DNA of 64,000 nt from positions 248,001 to 312,000 of the forward strand of contig NZ_KB891994.1 in NCBI RefSeq assembly GCF_000373625.1, given 5' to 3'. Every line of letters starts with the position of its first letter. The first letter of the stretch is position 1. The notes under the pieces are model-generated. The model did not search any database. It worked only from the letters and a program-made list of their open reading frames with translations, and had not been told where the DNA came from. This document shows positions 34,870-45,445 of the stretch, piece after piece. The translations under genes and the position numbers were made by a program. This stretch comes from Streptomyces sp. LaPpAH-108 (GTDB lineage: Bacteria; Actinomycetota; Actinomycetes; Streptomycetales; Streptomycetaceae).

Positions 34870-34993
34870 CCGACAGACAACCCGCACCACCCCCCGCCGT
34901 AGCCGTCCGCAGGTGCCACTCGGAGAACGACGTGCCATCGTTGGCAGAAGGGCCACCGGCCTCCCCGCACATCGTCGGCGAAGGACGGAAACG

Positions 34994-37567
34994 ATGACCA
35001 GCGGTTACACCGGTCCCCCCGAGGGCGACCCCTTCGGGGAACTCTTCTCCCGCTACTTCGGCGGAGCCCCCGGCACCCCAGGCCAGCCCGGCCCCCGCCC
35101 CATCGACATCGGCCGCCTGCTCAGCCAGCCGGCCCGCGAGCTGGTCAGAGGGGCCGCGCAGTACGCCGCCGAGCACGGCAGCCGGGACCTGGACACCCAG
35201 CACCTGCTGCGCGCCGCCCTGTCCAGCGAGCCGACCCGGAGCCTGCTCTCCCGCTCGGGCGCGGACCCGGACTCGCTGGCGACGGAGATAGACGGCCGCG
35301 CGGGCCCCTCCCAGCACCCGCAGGGCAAGGTGCCGCCGACGGCACTGTCCCTGACCCCGGCGGTCAAGCGGGCGCTGCTCGACGCGCACGACATGGCGCG
35401 GTCGACCGGCGCCGGATACATCGGCCCGGAGCATGTGCTGAGCGCGCTCGCCGCGAACCCGGACTCGGCGGCCGGGCACATCCTGAACGCGGCCCGCTTC
35501 CGCGCGGGCCCGCTGCCGCCCCCGCCGCCGGAGGGCGCCGCCGGTCCCACGCAGGTGCGCGTGGAGCGCCCGCAGCCGACCGGTACGCCGACGCTCGACA
35601 AGTACGGCCGCGATCTGACCGAGCTGGCCCGGCAGGGCCGTATCGACCCGGTGATCGGGCGGGAGAAGGAGATCGAGCAGACCATCGAGGTGCTGTCGCG
35701 GCGCGGCAAGAACAACCCGGTGCTGATCGGTGACGCGGGGGTCGGCAAGACGGCCGTCGTGGAGGGGCTTGCGCAGCGCATCGCGGACGGTGACGTGCCG
35801 GAGGGGCTTGAGGGGCGCCGGGTGGTGGCCCTCGATCTGACGGCGGTGGTGGCCGGTACCCGGTTCCGGGGCGACTTCGAGGAGCGGCTGAACAACATCG
35901 TGCAGGAGATCCGCGCCCACTCCGACCGCCTGGTCGTGTTCATCGACGAGCTGCACACGGTCGTCGGCGCGGGCACGGGCGGCGAGGGCGGCGCGATGGA
36001 CGCGGGGAACATCCTCAAGCCCGCGCTCGCCCGGGGCGAGCTGCACATCGTGGGCGCGACGACGCTGGAGGAGTTCCGGCGGATCGAGAAGGACGCGGCG
36101 CTGGCCCGCCGCTTCCAGCCGATCCTGGTGCCGGAGCCGACGCCCGAGGACGCGCTGGAGATCCTGCGCGGGCTCCAGGACCGCTACGAGGCCCACCATC
36201 AGGTGCGGTACACGGACGAGGCGCTGGCGGCGGCCGTGGAGCTGTCGGACCGCTATCTCACCGACCGGCGGCTGCCGGACAAGGCGATCGACCTGATCGA
36301 CCAGGCGGGCGCCCGGGTACGGCTCGGCGCGCGGACCAAGGGCACCGACGTGCGCGCGATGGAGCGCGAGGCCGAGCAGCTGGTCCGGGACAAGGACCAG
36401 GCGGTCGCGAGCGAACAGTACGAGGAGGCGACCCGGCTGCGCGACCGGATCGTGGAGCTGAAGGAGCGCATCGCGGCCAGCGACGACGGCGAGGCCGACG
36501 AGGGCCAGAACCTGGAGGTGACGGCGGAGGCCATCGCCGAGGTGGTCTCCCGGCAGACCGGGATCCCGATCAGCAGGCTGACCCAGGAGGAGAAGGAGCG
36601 GCTGCTGGGTCTGGAGGATCATCTGCATCAGCGGGTGGTCGGCCAGGACGAGGCGGTACGGGTGGTGGCCGACGCGGTGCTGCGCTCGCGCGCGGGTCTG
36701 GCCAGCCCGGACCGGCCGATCGGCAGCTTCCTGTTCCTCGGGCCGACCGGTGTGGGCAAGACCGAGCTGGCGCGGGCGCTCGCGGAGGACCTGTTCGGCA
36801 GCGAGGACCGGATGGTCCGCCTGGACATGAGCGAGTACCAGGAGCGGCACACGGTCTCCCGGCTGATCGGGGCGCCGCCCGGCTATGTGGGGCACGAGGA
36901 GGCGGGGCAGCTCACCGAGGTGGTGCGCAGGCATCCGTACTCGCTGCTGCTGCTCGACGAGGTGGAGAAGGCCCACCCGGACGTCTTCAACATCCTGCTC
37001 CAGGTGCTGGACGACGGGCGGCTGACGGACGCGCAGGGGCGCACGGTCGACTTCACCAACACGGTGATCGTGATGACCAGCAACCTCGGCTCCGACGTCA
37101 TCAACCGGCGCGGTGCCTCGATCGGCTTCGGGCCCGGCGGGCAGGACGCCGACGAGGAGGCGCGGCGCGAGCAGATCCTGCGGCCGCTGCGGGAGCACTT
37201 CCGGCCGGAGTTCCTGAACCGCATCGACGAGATCGTGGTCTTCCGCCAGCTCACGGGTGAGCAACTGCGGCGGATCACCGACCTGTTGCTGGAGAGCACG
37301 CGCGAACTGGCGCGGGCGCGGGACGTCACGGTGGACTTCACCGACGCGGCCGTGGACTGGCTGGCCGAGCGCGGCTACCAGCCCGAGTACGGCGCCCGCC
37401 CGCTGCGCCGCACCATCCAGCGCGAGGTCGACAACCAGCTGTCGCGGCTGCTGTTGCGGGGCGAGGTCGCCGAGGGCGGGCGGGTGACGGTGGACGCGGC
37501 CGACGACGGACTGGACTTCCGGGTCGAGAACCGGGAGCGGGCCCGGTCGGCCGAGGCCGCGTCCTGA
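34994..37567 (+). CDS. ClpC-like AAA+ ATPase
   Basis: Class I Hsp100 unfoldase of 857 residues. Order: a poorly conserved Gly/Pro-rich leader and Clp N-domain (about 40-165), AAA1 with Walker A GDAGVGKT near 250 and DELHTVVGAG, a UVR-like middle helix (YEEATRLRDRIVELKERI near 475), and AAA2 with GPTGVGKTE near 583, followed by the C-terminal D2-small domain. The short middle region and the IGF tripeptide (RGASIGFGPGG near residue 710) fit a ClpP-docking ClpC/ClpA protein rather than the disaggregase ClpB. The ATG has GAAGGA 8 nt upstream. The divergent N-terminus suggests a paralogue of housekeeping ClpC. Confidence 0.92.
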   Translation: MTSGYTGPPEGDPFGELFSRYFGGAPGTPGQPGPRPIDIGRLLSQPARELVRGAAQYAAEHGSRDLDTQHLLRAALSSEPTRSLLSRSGADPDSLATEIDGRAGPSQHPQGKVPPTALSLTPAVKRALLDAHDMARSTGAGYIGPEHVLSALAANPDSAAGHILNAARFRAGPLPPPPPEGAAGPTQVRVERPQPTGTPTLDKYGRDLTELARQGRIDPVIGREKEIEQTIEVLSRRGKNNPVLIGDAGVGKTAVVEGLAQRIADGDVPEGLEGRRVVALDLTAVVAGTRFRGDFEERLNNIVQEIRAHSDRLVVFIDELHTVVGAGTGGEGGAMDAGNILKPALARGELHIVGATTLEEFRRIEKDAALARRFQPILVPEPTPEDALEILRGLQDRYEAHHQVRYTDEALAAAVELSDRYLTDRRLPDKAIDLIDQAGARVRLGARTKGTDVRAMEREAEQLVRDKDQAVASEQYEEATRLRDRIVELKERIAASDDGEADEGQNLEVTAEAIAEVVSRQTGIPISRLTQEEKERLLGLEDHLHQRVVGQDEAVRVVADAVLRSRAGLASPDRPIGSFLFLGPTGVGKTELARALAEDLFGSEDRMVRLDMSEYQERHTVSRLIGAPPGYVGHEEAGQLTEVVRRHPYSLLLLDEVEKAHPDVFNILLQVLDDGRLTDAQGRTVDFTNTVIVMTSNLGSDVINRRGASIGFGPGGQDADEEARREQILRPLREHFRPEFLNRIDEIVVFRQLTGEQLRRITDLLLESTRELARARDVTVDFTDAAVDWLAERGYQPEYGARPLRRTIQREVDNQLSRLLLRGEVAEGGRVTVDAADDGLDFRVENRERARSAEAAS

Positions 37568-37604
37568 GCGTCCTGAACAGCGGGACGCGATGGGAGCAGT
37601 TGAG

Positions 37605-39401
37605 TCAGGGCGCCGGATGCACCACCATCGCCGAGCCGCCACCGCGCCGTACCTTCTCGGCGGCGGCCAGCCAGCGTCCGTCCGGCAGGCGTTGGACGCC
37701 GGTCGCGGCGCCGATCTCCGGGTTGAGCTTGAAGCTGTGCCCGATGGCTTCGAGCCGTGCTCTCAACGGGCTGTCGTAGAGGGCGGGTTCGAGTTCGGTC
37801 TGGGCCGCGTTGCGCTGGCTGGCGCGGGGTGCGGCGATGGCGTCGACCAGGGGCAGGCCCCGGTCCACGAACCCGGTGAGGGTCTGGAGCACGGTGGTGA
37901 TGATGGTGGCGCCGCCGGGCGAACCGAGGGCCACCACGGGCCGGTCGTGCCGGTCCAGGACGATCGTCGGGGAGATGGAGGAGCGCGGTCGCTTGCCCGG
38001 ACCCGGCAGGTTGGGGTCGTGGACGGCCGGGTCGGCGGGGGCGAAGGAGAAGTCGGTCAGCTCGTTGTTGAGCAGGAAGCCCCGGCCGGGGACGGTGATG
38101 CCGCTGCCGCCGGTCTGCTCGATGGTGAGCGTGTAGGAGACGACGTTGCCCCACTTGTCGGCGGTGGTGAGATGGGTGGTGTTCTCGCCCTCGTAGGTCG
38201 TCGGGGCGGCCTTGCCTCCCGTGCCGCAGGCGGCGGGGTGACGCGGGTCGCCGGGGGCGAGCGGGCTGGTGAGGACCGACTCGTCCTTGATCAGGCAGGC
38301 GCGCGAGTCGGCGTACCGCTGGGACAGCAGGTCCTTGGTGGGCACGTTCTCGAAGCTCGGGTCGCCCACCCAGCGGCCCCGGTCGGCGAACGCGATCCGG
38401 CTGGCCTCGATGAAGCGGTGGAGATAGCGCACATCGCTGGCGCGCGAAAGGTCCGTGTTCTCAAGGATGTTGAGGGCTTCCCCGACGGTGGTGCCGCCGG
38501 AGGAGGAGGGTGCGATGGAGTACACCTTCAGGCCCCGGTAACCGGTCTCCGTGGGGCTCTGCGGCTTGGCGCGGTAGGCGGCGAGGTCCTGCGCGGAGAG
38601 CTTGCCCGGGCGGGCGTTCCAGCCCGAACCGGGGTCCACGGGCGGCTTGTTGATGGTGGAGACGATGTCCCGGCCGAGGTCACCCTTGTAGACCGCGTCG
38701 ACACCCTTGCGCCCCAACTCCTGGTACGTACGCGCCAGTTCCGGGTTCTTGAACGTCGAGCCCACGACGGGCAGTTGTCCACCGGGCAGGAACAGCCGCG
38801 CGGTGTCCGGGAAGTAGCGGAACCGCGTCTCGTTGTCGGAGGTCTGCGAGCGGAAGGTGGAGTCCACCGTGAAGCCGTCGCGGGCGATGCGCTCGGCGGG
38901 CCGGAGGACGCTCGCCAGCGGCCGGGTGCCCCACTTGTCCAGCGCGGTGCTCCAGGTGGCGGGCGTGCCGGGGGTACCGACGCTCAGCCCGCTGCTGACG
39001 GCGTCCGCGAAGGCGAGCGGCTTGCCGTTCTCCTGGAAGAGGTCGCTCCCGGCGGTCAGCGGAGCCGTCTCGCGGCCGTCGATCGTGCGCACCGTACGGG
39101 ACTTGGCGTCGTAGTAGACGAAGTAGCCGCCTCCGCCGATGCCCGCCGAGTACGGCTCGGTGACCCCGAGCGCGGCGGCGGTGGCGACAGCCGCGTCGAC
39201 CGCGTTGCCGCCCTTCCTCAGCACCTCGATGCCCGCGGCGGTGGCGTCGGCGTCCACACTGGCGACCGCGCCGCCGTAGCCGACGGCGACGGGGGTCTTG
39301 GCGGGCTGTCCTGCCGGGTGCGGCGGCCCCGCGGCCACGGTCGACAGAACGGCGGCCGAGACGGCGACCACCGCGAGCCCGCGCGTGCCAGGACGTGCCA
39401 T
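37605..39401 (-). CDS. ggt: Secreted gamma-glutamyltransferase
   Basis: A 598-residue Ntn hydrolase with an N-terminal signal peptide (ARPGTRGLAVVAVSAAVLS). Family blocks are GGNAVDAAVATAAALGVTEP near residue 65, GIGGGGYFVYY, DGRETAP, and the autoprocessing Thr in ENTTHLTTADKWGNVVS near 410. The small subunit carries GSPGGATIITTVLQ near 495. Being exported, it likely breaks down extracellular glutathione or gamma-glutamyl peptides, unlike the signal-less copy at 19121-20980. Confidence 0.93.
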   Translation of the reverse strand: MARPGTRGLAVVAVSAAVLSTVAAGPPHPAGQPAKTPVAVGYGGAVASVDADATAAGIEVLRKGGNAVDAAVATAAALGVTEPYSAGIGGGGYFVYYDAKSRTVRTIDGRETAPLTAGSDLFQENGKPLAFADAVSSGLSVGTPGTPATWSTALDKWGTRPLASVLRPAERIARDGFTVDSTFRSQTSDNETRFRYFPDTARLFLPGGQLPVVGSTFKNPELARTYQELGRKGVDAVYKGDLGRDIVSTINKPPVDPGSGWNARPGKLSAQDLAAYRAKPQSPTETGYRGLKVYSIAPSSSGGTTVGEALNILENTDLSRASDVRYLHRFIEASRIAFADRGRWVGDPSFENVPTKDLLSQRYADSRACLIKDESVLTSPLAPGDPRHPAACGTGGKAAPTTYEGENTTHLTTADKWGNVVSYTLTIEQTGGSGITVPGRGFLLNNELTDFSFAPADPAVHDPNLPGPGKRPRSSISPTIVLDRHDRPVVALGSPGGATIITTVLQTLTGFVDRGLPLVDAIAAPRASQRNAAQTELEPALYDSPLRARLEAIGHSFKLNPEIGAATGVQRLPDGRWLAAAEKVRRGGGSAMVVHPAP

Positions 39402-39543
39402 GCGTACCTCCCGGGGGTGACGTCCGCGCAGCGTAACCGGATCGGGGATGTCTCGACAGTACGCCTCAGCCTCCCGTCACACGACCGCCACAGACCGAAC
39501 GCCGGTACGAGGCGGGGCTCTGGGCCCGATAGCATGCGCGGCC

Positions 39544-40299
39544 ATGAACGACGACGTACGGAACATCGTCCTGGGTGTCATAGCCGCCGGTGTCAGCGCC
39601 GCGCTCGGCTGGCTCGCCCGCACCTACCTGTGGCGGCGCAGGCTGCGGCGCGAGCAGGCGTTCTTCGGGCTGCCGGAGAACGCGGAGTCCCTGCTCGTCG
39701 TCAACCGCGACCCGGCCGCGACCGAGCCCGCCGTGCACCGCTTCGACGTGTTCGCGCTGCTCGAACTGTCCGCGCTGGTCAAGGAGTGCGGAGCGCACTT
39801 CCAGGTGGTGACGCAGGACGCGACCCACCAGGGGTTCGGGGAGCGCACCGAGTTCTGTGTGGGCGGCCCGGCCTCCAACCGGCGGATGCAGGCCCATATG
39901 ACGGCGCTGCTGCCCGGCATCCGGGTCAACACGGAGAAGGAGAAGGGGCCCAACCGGGGCGCGTTCCGCATCGGTTCGCAGACCTACCGGATGGAGCCGG
40001 GCACGACCGAGTACGTGCTGCTCGCCAAGGTGACGGCGGGGCGCGAGACCCGGCCGGTGTTCCTGTTCTGCGGGCAGCGGGCCATCACCAACCAGGCCGC
40101 GACGCGCTATCTGGCCCGCAATCACCCGCGGTTGGCGCGCAAGCACGGCAACGGCCCGTTCGTGCTGCTGCTGAAGGTGGTCAACTCCCAGGCGTACGGC
40201 CCGGATCTGGTGGAGCTGGTCGCCGATGTGACCCGGGCCGCGCAGGCGCCCTTCCCGGTCACGGAGGAAGAGGCGCGACCGGCGTCGCAGGCGTCGTAG
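39544..40299 (+). CDS. Hypothetical membrane-anchored protein
   Basis: A 251-residue protein with one N-terminal helix (about residues 6-26) followed by a basic stretch (RRRLRREQ), consistent with a type II anchor and a cytoplasmic or surface domain. The body contains an alternating beta/alpha pattern with LLVVNRDP near 50 and a conserved-looking YVLLAKVT, but no motif I recognise. The ATG at 39544 is divergent from ggt. No function is proposed. Confidence 0.65.
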   Translation: MNDDVRNIVLGVIAAGVSAALGWLARTYLWRRRLRREQAFFGLPENAESLLVVNRDPAATEPAVHRFDVFALLELSALVKECGAHFQVVTQDATHQGFGERTEFCVGGPASNRRMQAHMTALLPGIRVNTEKEKGPNRGAFRIGSQTYRMEPGTTEYVLLAKVTAGRETRPVFLFCGQRAITNQAATRYLARNHPRLARKHGNGPFVLLLKVVNSQAYGPDLVELVADVTRAAQAPFPVTEEEARPASQAS

Positions 40300-40431
40300 C
40301 GTTCACCGCTCGCGTTCAACAGTCCCGACCGACAACCTTTACCCGTACGTAACTTACCGACGGGTTACTTGACTCGGCAACCGCCCACTACCCTCGGGTC
40401 ACTTTGCACTGGCACGCGTCAGGAGTGACCC

Positions 40432-42000
40432 ATGCGATCCCCCCACCGCACCCTGCGCACCTGCGCCGTCGGCACCGTCTCGGCGGCGCTGGCCGCCGGG
40501 GCCCTCGTCGGACTGGCCCCGGCGGCCCAGGCCGCCGCCCCCTCCGTACGCTTCGTCGACATTCCCGGCGACGGCGGCACCGTCCTCAAGGCCAACGTCG
40601 TCACACCCCCCGGCGACACCGCCACCGGCCGCCACCCGCTCCTCGTCCTGCCCACCAGCTGGGGCCTGCCCCAGGTGCAGTACCTCGCCCAGGCCCGCAA
40701 GCTCGCCGAGTCCGGCTATGTGGTCCTCACCTACAACGTGCGCGGCTTCTGGCAGTCCGGCGGCGAGATCGAGGTGGCCGGGCCGCCCGACCTCGCGGAC
40801 GCCTCCAAGGTGATCGACTGGGCGCTGGCCCACACCCCCGCCGACCCCGACCGCATCGGCATGGCGGGCGTCTCCTACGGCGCGGGCATCAGCCTGCTCG
40901 CCGCCGCGCACGACCCCCGCGTCAAGGCCGTGGCGGCGCTCAGCGGCTGGGCCGACCTGATCGGCTCGATCTACTCCGGCCGCACCCAGCACGTCCAGGC
41001 GGGGGCCCTGCTGGACGGCGCGGGCCTGGTCACCGGCCGCGAGGGCCCCGAGCTGCGCGGGATCTTCGACAGCTTCTACGCCTCCGACCTCTCCAAGGAG
41101 AGCGAGCTGACCGCGTGGGGCGACCGGCGCTCGGCGGCCTCCTATCTGGACCGGCTGAACAAGACCAAGCCCGCCGTCCTCCTCGCGGGCGCCTGGAGCG
41201 ATTCGGTCTTCCCGGTCAACCAGTACGCCGACTTCTACGAGCGACTGACCGGCCCCAAGCGCCTGGAACTGCGCTCCGGCGACCACGCCACCCCGGAGCT
41301 GACCGGCCTGTTCGGGCTGCCCAACGACGTGTGGTCGGACACCGCCCGCTGGTTCGACCACTATCTGCGCGGCGTGGACAACGGCATCGACCGCGAGCGC
41401 CCCGTCCAGCTGGAGTCCCGCGACGCGGGCGGCTACGAGGGCTACCCGGACTGGAAGTCGGTCGCCGCCACCGAGCGCAAGCTCGCCCTTCCCGGCACCA
41501 CGACCATCCACGCGAACGTCGACTCCGGCGCGGACGGCGGCGTCGTGCTGCTCTCCGGCGCCCTGGACCAGTTCGCCAAGCTGCCGCCGATGGCCTCCAT
41601 TCCGCTGCTGCCGCGCCGCTGGGCGGCCGTGTGGCAGTCGGAGCGGTACGGCACCCCGCAGCGCGTGCGCGGCACCGCACGGCTGCACACCACGCTCACC
41701 CCGACCGCAGAGAGCGGCACCCTGGTGGCCTATCTGTACGACGTGGGCCCGCTCGGCATCGGCAAGCTGGTCACGCACGCCCCGCTGACCTGGCACGGGA
41801 AGACGCCGGGCGAGCCGTTCGGCGTGGACCTGGATCTGTTCTCGACGGCGTACGACGTGCCGTCCGGGCACCGGCTGGCCCTGGTCGTGGACACCGTGGA
41901 CCCGCTCTACATCGAGCACAACCCGTCCGGCGCGCAGCTGACCTTCTCCTCGCCTCAGGCCGACCCGTCGTACGTCTCGGTCCCGCTGCGCGAGCAGTGA
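40432..42000 (+). CDS. Secreted CocE/NonD-family alpha/beta hydrolase
   Basis: A 522-residue exported hydrolase. A signal peptide ends near AAQAAAP (residue 38). The alpha/beta-hydrolase core has the nucleophile elbow GVSYGAG near residue 145, preceded by YNVRGFWQSGGE, and an Asp/His pair further on (GAWSDSVFP; GDHATPEL). The C-terminal 200 residues form the beta-sandwich of X-Pro dipeptidyl-peptidase/cocaine-esterase-like enzymes. A peptidase or esterase role is inferred; the substrate is open. GGAG precedes the ATG. Confidence 0.87.
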   Translation: MRSPHRTLRTCAVGTVSAALAAGALVGLAPAAQAAAPSVRFVDIPGDGGTVLKANVVTPPGDTATGRHPLLVLPTSWGLPQVQYLAQARKLAESGYVVLTYNVRGFWQSGGEIEVAGPPDLADASKVIDWALAHTPADPDRIGMAGVSYGAGISLLAAAHDPRVKAVAALSGWADLIGSIYSGRTQHVQAGALLDGAGLVTGREGPELRGIFDSFYASDLSKESELTAWGDRRSAASYLDRLNKTKPAVLLAGAWSDSVFPVNQYADFYERLTGPKRLELRSGDHATPELTGLFGLPNDVWSDTARWFDHYLRGVDNGIDRERPVQLESRDAGGYEGYPDWKSVAATERKLALPGTTTIHANVDSGADGGVVLLSGALDQFAKLPPMASIPLLPRRWAAVWQSERYGTPQRVRGTARLHTTLTPTAESGTLVAYLYDVGPLGIGKLVTHAPLTWHGKTPGEPFGVDLDLFSTAYDVPSGHRLALVVDTVDPLYIEHNPSGAQLTFSSPQADPSYVSVPLREQ

Positions 42001-42048
42001 TCTCCGGCTGCCGCCGGACGAGCATGGCCCGTTGTCCTGCCGCCCCCT

Positions 42049-42927
42049 TCACGGCTTCGGCGCCGTGGGTGGCTCCCCACCGGGCAGCAGTGTCCCAGGA
42101 CCGGCCTCGGCGACCGCCACGGCCTCGGTCTTGGGACTGCGCTGCTCCCGGCGGGCCACCCAGCCGGCGAACCACGAGAGCAACATGCACATCCCGATGT
42201 AGATCGGCGAGATCACCATCACCACGGGGATGAACGGCAAATCGTAGTCGAGGTTCGAGGCGATGAGCTTCCCGGCGTGGAGGAACTCCTCGTAGGTGAT
42301 GAGGAAGCCGAGCGAGGTGTCCTTCAGCGCGACCACCAACTGGCTGATGATCGCGGGCAACATGGCCCGCACCGCCTGCGGTACGAGCACGTAGGTCATG
42401 ACCTGGGTCTTCCGCATGCCGAGCGCGAACGCGGCCTCGCGCTGGCCGCGTTCGACGGCGTTGACGCCGGAGCGGAAGACCTCGGCGAGCACCGAGCCGT
42501 TGTAGAGGGTCAGTCCGGCGACGAGGGCGGGCAGCGCCTGCACCTTGAGCGCCACGAAGATGAAGAAGATCATGACCAGGACGGGCATCGCGCGGAAGAA
42601 CTCCACGACGAGCGTGGCCAGCCAGCGCACCGCTCGGTGGTCGGAGAGCCGTCCGACGGCCAGCAACCCGCCGAGGGCCAGCGAGAGCACGGCCGCCATG
42701 GCGAACGCCTTGAGGGTGTTGCCGAGGCCGCGCAGCAGCAGTTCCTGGATGCCCTTGTACTCGAACGGCATCCACTTGGTGTAGGTGAACTGGTCGGTGG
42801 CGAACAGGAGATAGAGGATCCAGGCGACCAGGCCGAGCAGCACGGCCGTGGAGAGGACGGCGTAGAGGGTGTGGCGGCGCCTCGTGCCGGGTCCGGGGAC
42901 GTCGTAGAGGGCGGTGGTGCCGGTCAT
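42049..42927 (-). CDS. gluD: Glutamate-type amino-acid ABC transporter permease
   Basis: A 292-residue inner-membrane permease with about five helices and the EAA-type coupling loop (REAAFALGMRKTQVMTYVLVPQA near residue 165). It forms the channel with GluC. The start overlaps the stop of gluC by 4 bases. Family assignment rests on the polar amino-acid permease pattern and the gene order A-B-C-D, which matches the actinobacterial gluABCD operon. The C-terminus carries a Pro/Gly-rich tail. Confidence 0.88.
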   Translation of the reverse strand: MTGTTALYDVPGPGTRRRHTLYAVLSTAVLLGLVAWILYLLFATDQFTYTKWMPFEYKGIQELLLRGLGNTLKAFAMAAVLSLALGGLLAVGRLSDHRAVRWLATLVVEFFRAMPVLVMIFFIFVALKVQALPALVAGLTLYNGSVLAEVFRSGVNAVERGQREAAFALGMRKTQVMTYVLVPQAVRAMLPAIISQLVVALKDTSLGFLITYEEFLHAGKLIASNLDYDLPFIPVVMVISPIYIGMCMLLSWFAGWVARREQRSPKTEAVAVAEAGPGTLLPGGEPPTAPKP

Positions 42928-43568
42928 CGGGCGACTCCCCAGCGGCGCTCCAGGAGGTTGAACAGGGCGCTGATCGCGAGGGTGATGATCAGGTAGCCCA
43001 CCGCGATCCAGACGAAGATCCAGACGATGTTGTAGCCCAGCTCGCTCAAGGTCTTGTAGGTGCCGAGGAGTTCGGTGACGCTGAAGGCGCCCGCGATGGC
43101 CGAGTTCTTGGCGAGCGCGATCAGGGTCGAGCCGATGGGCGGGATGACCGAGCGGAACGCCTGCGGCAGCACGACCACGCTCAGGGTCTGCGAGAAGGTC
43201 ATGCCGAGGCTGCGGGCGGCTTCTCCCTGGCCCCGGGGCACGGTGTTGATGCCGGAGCGCAGCGCCTCGCAGATGAACGCCGAGGTGTAGCAGCCGAGCG
43301 CGAGGACCGCGAACGCCTGGAAGGGCAGCACGAGTCCGAAGCGGGGCAGCCCGAGCAGCACCGCGAAGAACAGCAGGGTGAGCGGGGTGTTGCGCAGCAC
43401 GGTCACCCAGGCGGTGCCGAAGACCCGCAGGGAGGCCACGGGGGCGACGCGGAAGGACGCCATCAGGAAGCCCAGGGCGAGCGCCAGCAGGGAGGCGTAG
43501 ACGGTCAGTTCGACCGTGCCGAGGAAACCCTCGCCGTAGACGGCGAAGTTGTCTGTCAGTACGTTCAT
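42924..43568 (-). CDS. gluC: Glutamate-type amino-acid ABC transporter permease
   Basis: A 214-residue permease with about five helices and the coupling loop GEAARSLGMTFSQTLSVVVLPQA near residue 130. The start is the ATG at 43568 (MNVLTDNFAVYGEG); a longer frame extends through unrelated sequence. It lies 11 bases after gluB and overlaps gluD by 4 bases, so the transporter genes are tightly coupled. Confidence 0.88.
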   Translation of the reverse strand: MNVLTDNFAVYGEGFLGTVELTVYASLLALALGFLMASFRVAPVASLRVFGTAWVTVLRNTPLTLLFFAVLLGLPRFGLVLPFQAFAVLALGCYTSAFICEALRSGINTVPRGQGEAARSLGMTFSQTLSVVVLPQAFRSVIPPIGSTLIALAKNSAIAGAFSVTELLGTYKTLSELGYNIVWIFVWIAVGYLIITLAISALFNLLERRWGVAR

Positions 43569-43579
43569 GCCGTCCTCAG

Positions 43580-44521
43580 TCAGCTCGCCGGATAGCGGTC
43601 GATCAGCGGAGGTTGGGGGGCGGGCACGCCGGACAGGCCGAGTGTCGCGTTGTACGCCCTCTTCCAGTCGCCGTTCTTCTCCCGGGCCGCGAGGGCGTCG
43701 TCCAGGGCGAAACGCAGGGCGTTGTCGCCGTGCGGGACGCCGATGCCGTAGGGCTCCTTGGAGAACGGCCTGCCGACGACCTTGAGTTCGTCGGGGGCCT
43801 TGGCCGCGTAGCCGATCAGGATCGCGTCGTCGGTGGTGACCGCGTCGACCTGATAGGTGAGCAGGTTGTCGACGCACACCGAGTAGGTGTCGTAGGCGAC
43901 CAGGACGGCCTTCGGATAGTCGTCCTTGATGCGCTGGTACGGCGTCGAACCGGCCGCCGAGCACACGCGTTTGCCGGCGAGGTCCTGCGGGCCGTGGATG
44001 TCGTCGGTGTCCTTGCGCACCAGCAGGGACTGGCCCGCCATGTAGTACGGGCCCGCGAAGCCCACCAGCTTCTTGCGGTTGGCGTTGATGGTGTAGGTGC
44101 CGACGTAGTAGTCGATCTGGCCGTTCTGCAGGGCCGTCTCGCGGTTGGCGGAGGCGATGGTGCGGAAGCGGACGCTGTCGCCGGGGAAGCCGAGGGAGGC
44201 GGAGAGCATCTTGGCGATCTCGATGTCGAAGCCCGAGTAGACGCCGGTCGCCGGGTCCTTCTCGCCGAGGTAGGGCTGGTCCTCCTTGGCGCCGACGACG
44301 AAGTGGCCGCGCTTCTTGGCCCGCTTCCAGGTCGGGGACGCGGGCAGGGTGAAGGTGCGGTCGACCGCGTAGTGCGGAAGCTGCTCGGGGGCGGGGCCCT
44401 TGGCGGGCGGGCTGCCGTCCTTGCCGCAGGCGGCGAGCGGGGCGAGCAGGGCGAGCAGGGCAAGGAGCACGGACAGGACGGGCAGCAGCCGGGCGCGGGG
44501 CGCACGGGTGTCGCGGGACAT
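43580..44521 (-). CDS. gluB: Glutamate-type ABC transporter substrate-binding lipoprotein
   Basis: A 313-residue type 3 extracellular solute-binding protein. A signal with lipobox LAACG (Cys about residue 33) anchors it. Ligand-site segments are YSGFDIEIAKMLS near 97, IDYYVGTYTINANRKK near 130 and VCSAAGSTPYQRIKDDYP near 176. The ATG at 44521 has GGGGAG 8 nt upstream and is preferred over a GTG 9 bases earlier. It would capture glutamate or a similar polar amino acid for GluCD. Confidence 0.9.
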   Translation of the reverse strand: MSRDTRAPRARLLPVLSVLLALLALLAPLAACGKDGSPPAKGPAPEQLPHYAVDRTFTLPASPTWKRAKKRGHFVVGAKEDQPYLGEKDPATGVYSGFDIEIAKMLSASLGFPGDSVRFRTIASANRETALQNGQIDYYVGTYTINANRKKLVGFAGPYYMAGQSLLVRKDTDDIHGPQDLAGKRVCSAAGSTPYQRIKDDYPKAVLVAYDTYSVCVDNLLTYQVDAVTTDDAILIGYAAKAPDELKVVGRPFSKEPYGIGVPHGDNALRFALDDALAAREKNGDWKRAYNATLGLSGVPAPQPPLIDRYPAS

Positions 44522-44538
44522 GGGACGCACTCCCCCGG

Positions 44539-45282
<744 letters not shown>

Positions 45283-45445
45283 CCGCAGCCCTACTCACTC
45301 TCAGCCGTGTCGTGCTGGCCGCAAACTATCCAGCCGACCGCCACACGGATGGACGACACGCGCCTTTCGGGCATTAGCCGTATTTACACGCCCGAGCCGG
45401 GCCGGGCGGGGGCGTGGGCGGCGCGGCGCAGGGCGGGGCGGGTGT

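Noticed and set aside
34676..37642. Very long minus-strand open frame (988 codons) opposite the Clp ATPase gene
   Set aside because: It mirrors the real gene in high-GC DNA, where antisense frames stay open. The translation is Arg/His/Val/Gln/Gly-rich without motifs, while the + strand encodes all Clp signatures.
40300..40431. TTGACT and TACCCT as a promoter for the CocE-type hydrolase
   Set aside because: The spacer is only 14 bases, too short for a standard promoter; not listed.
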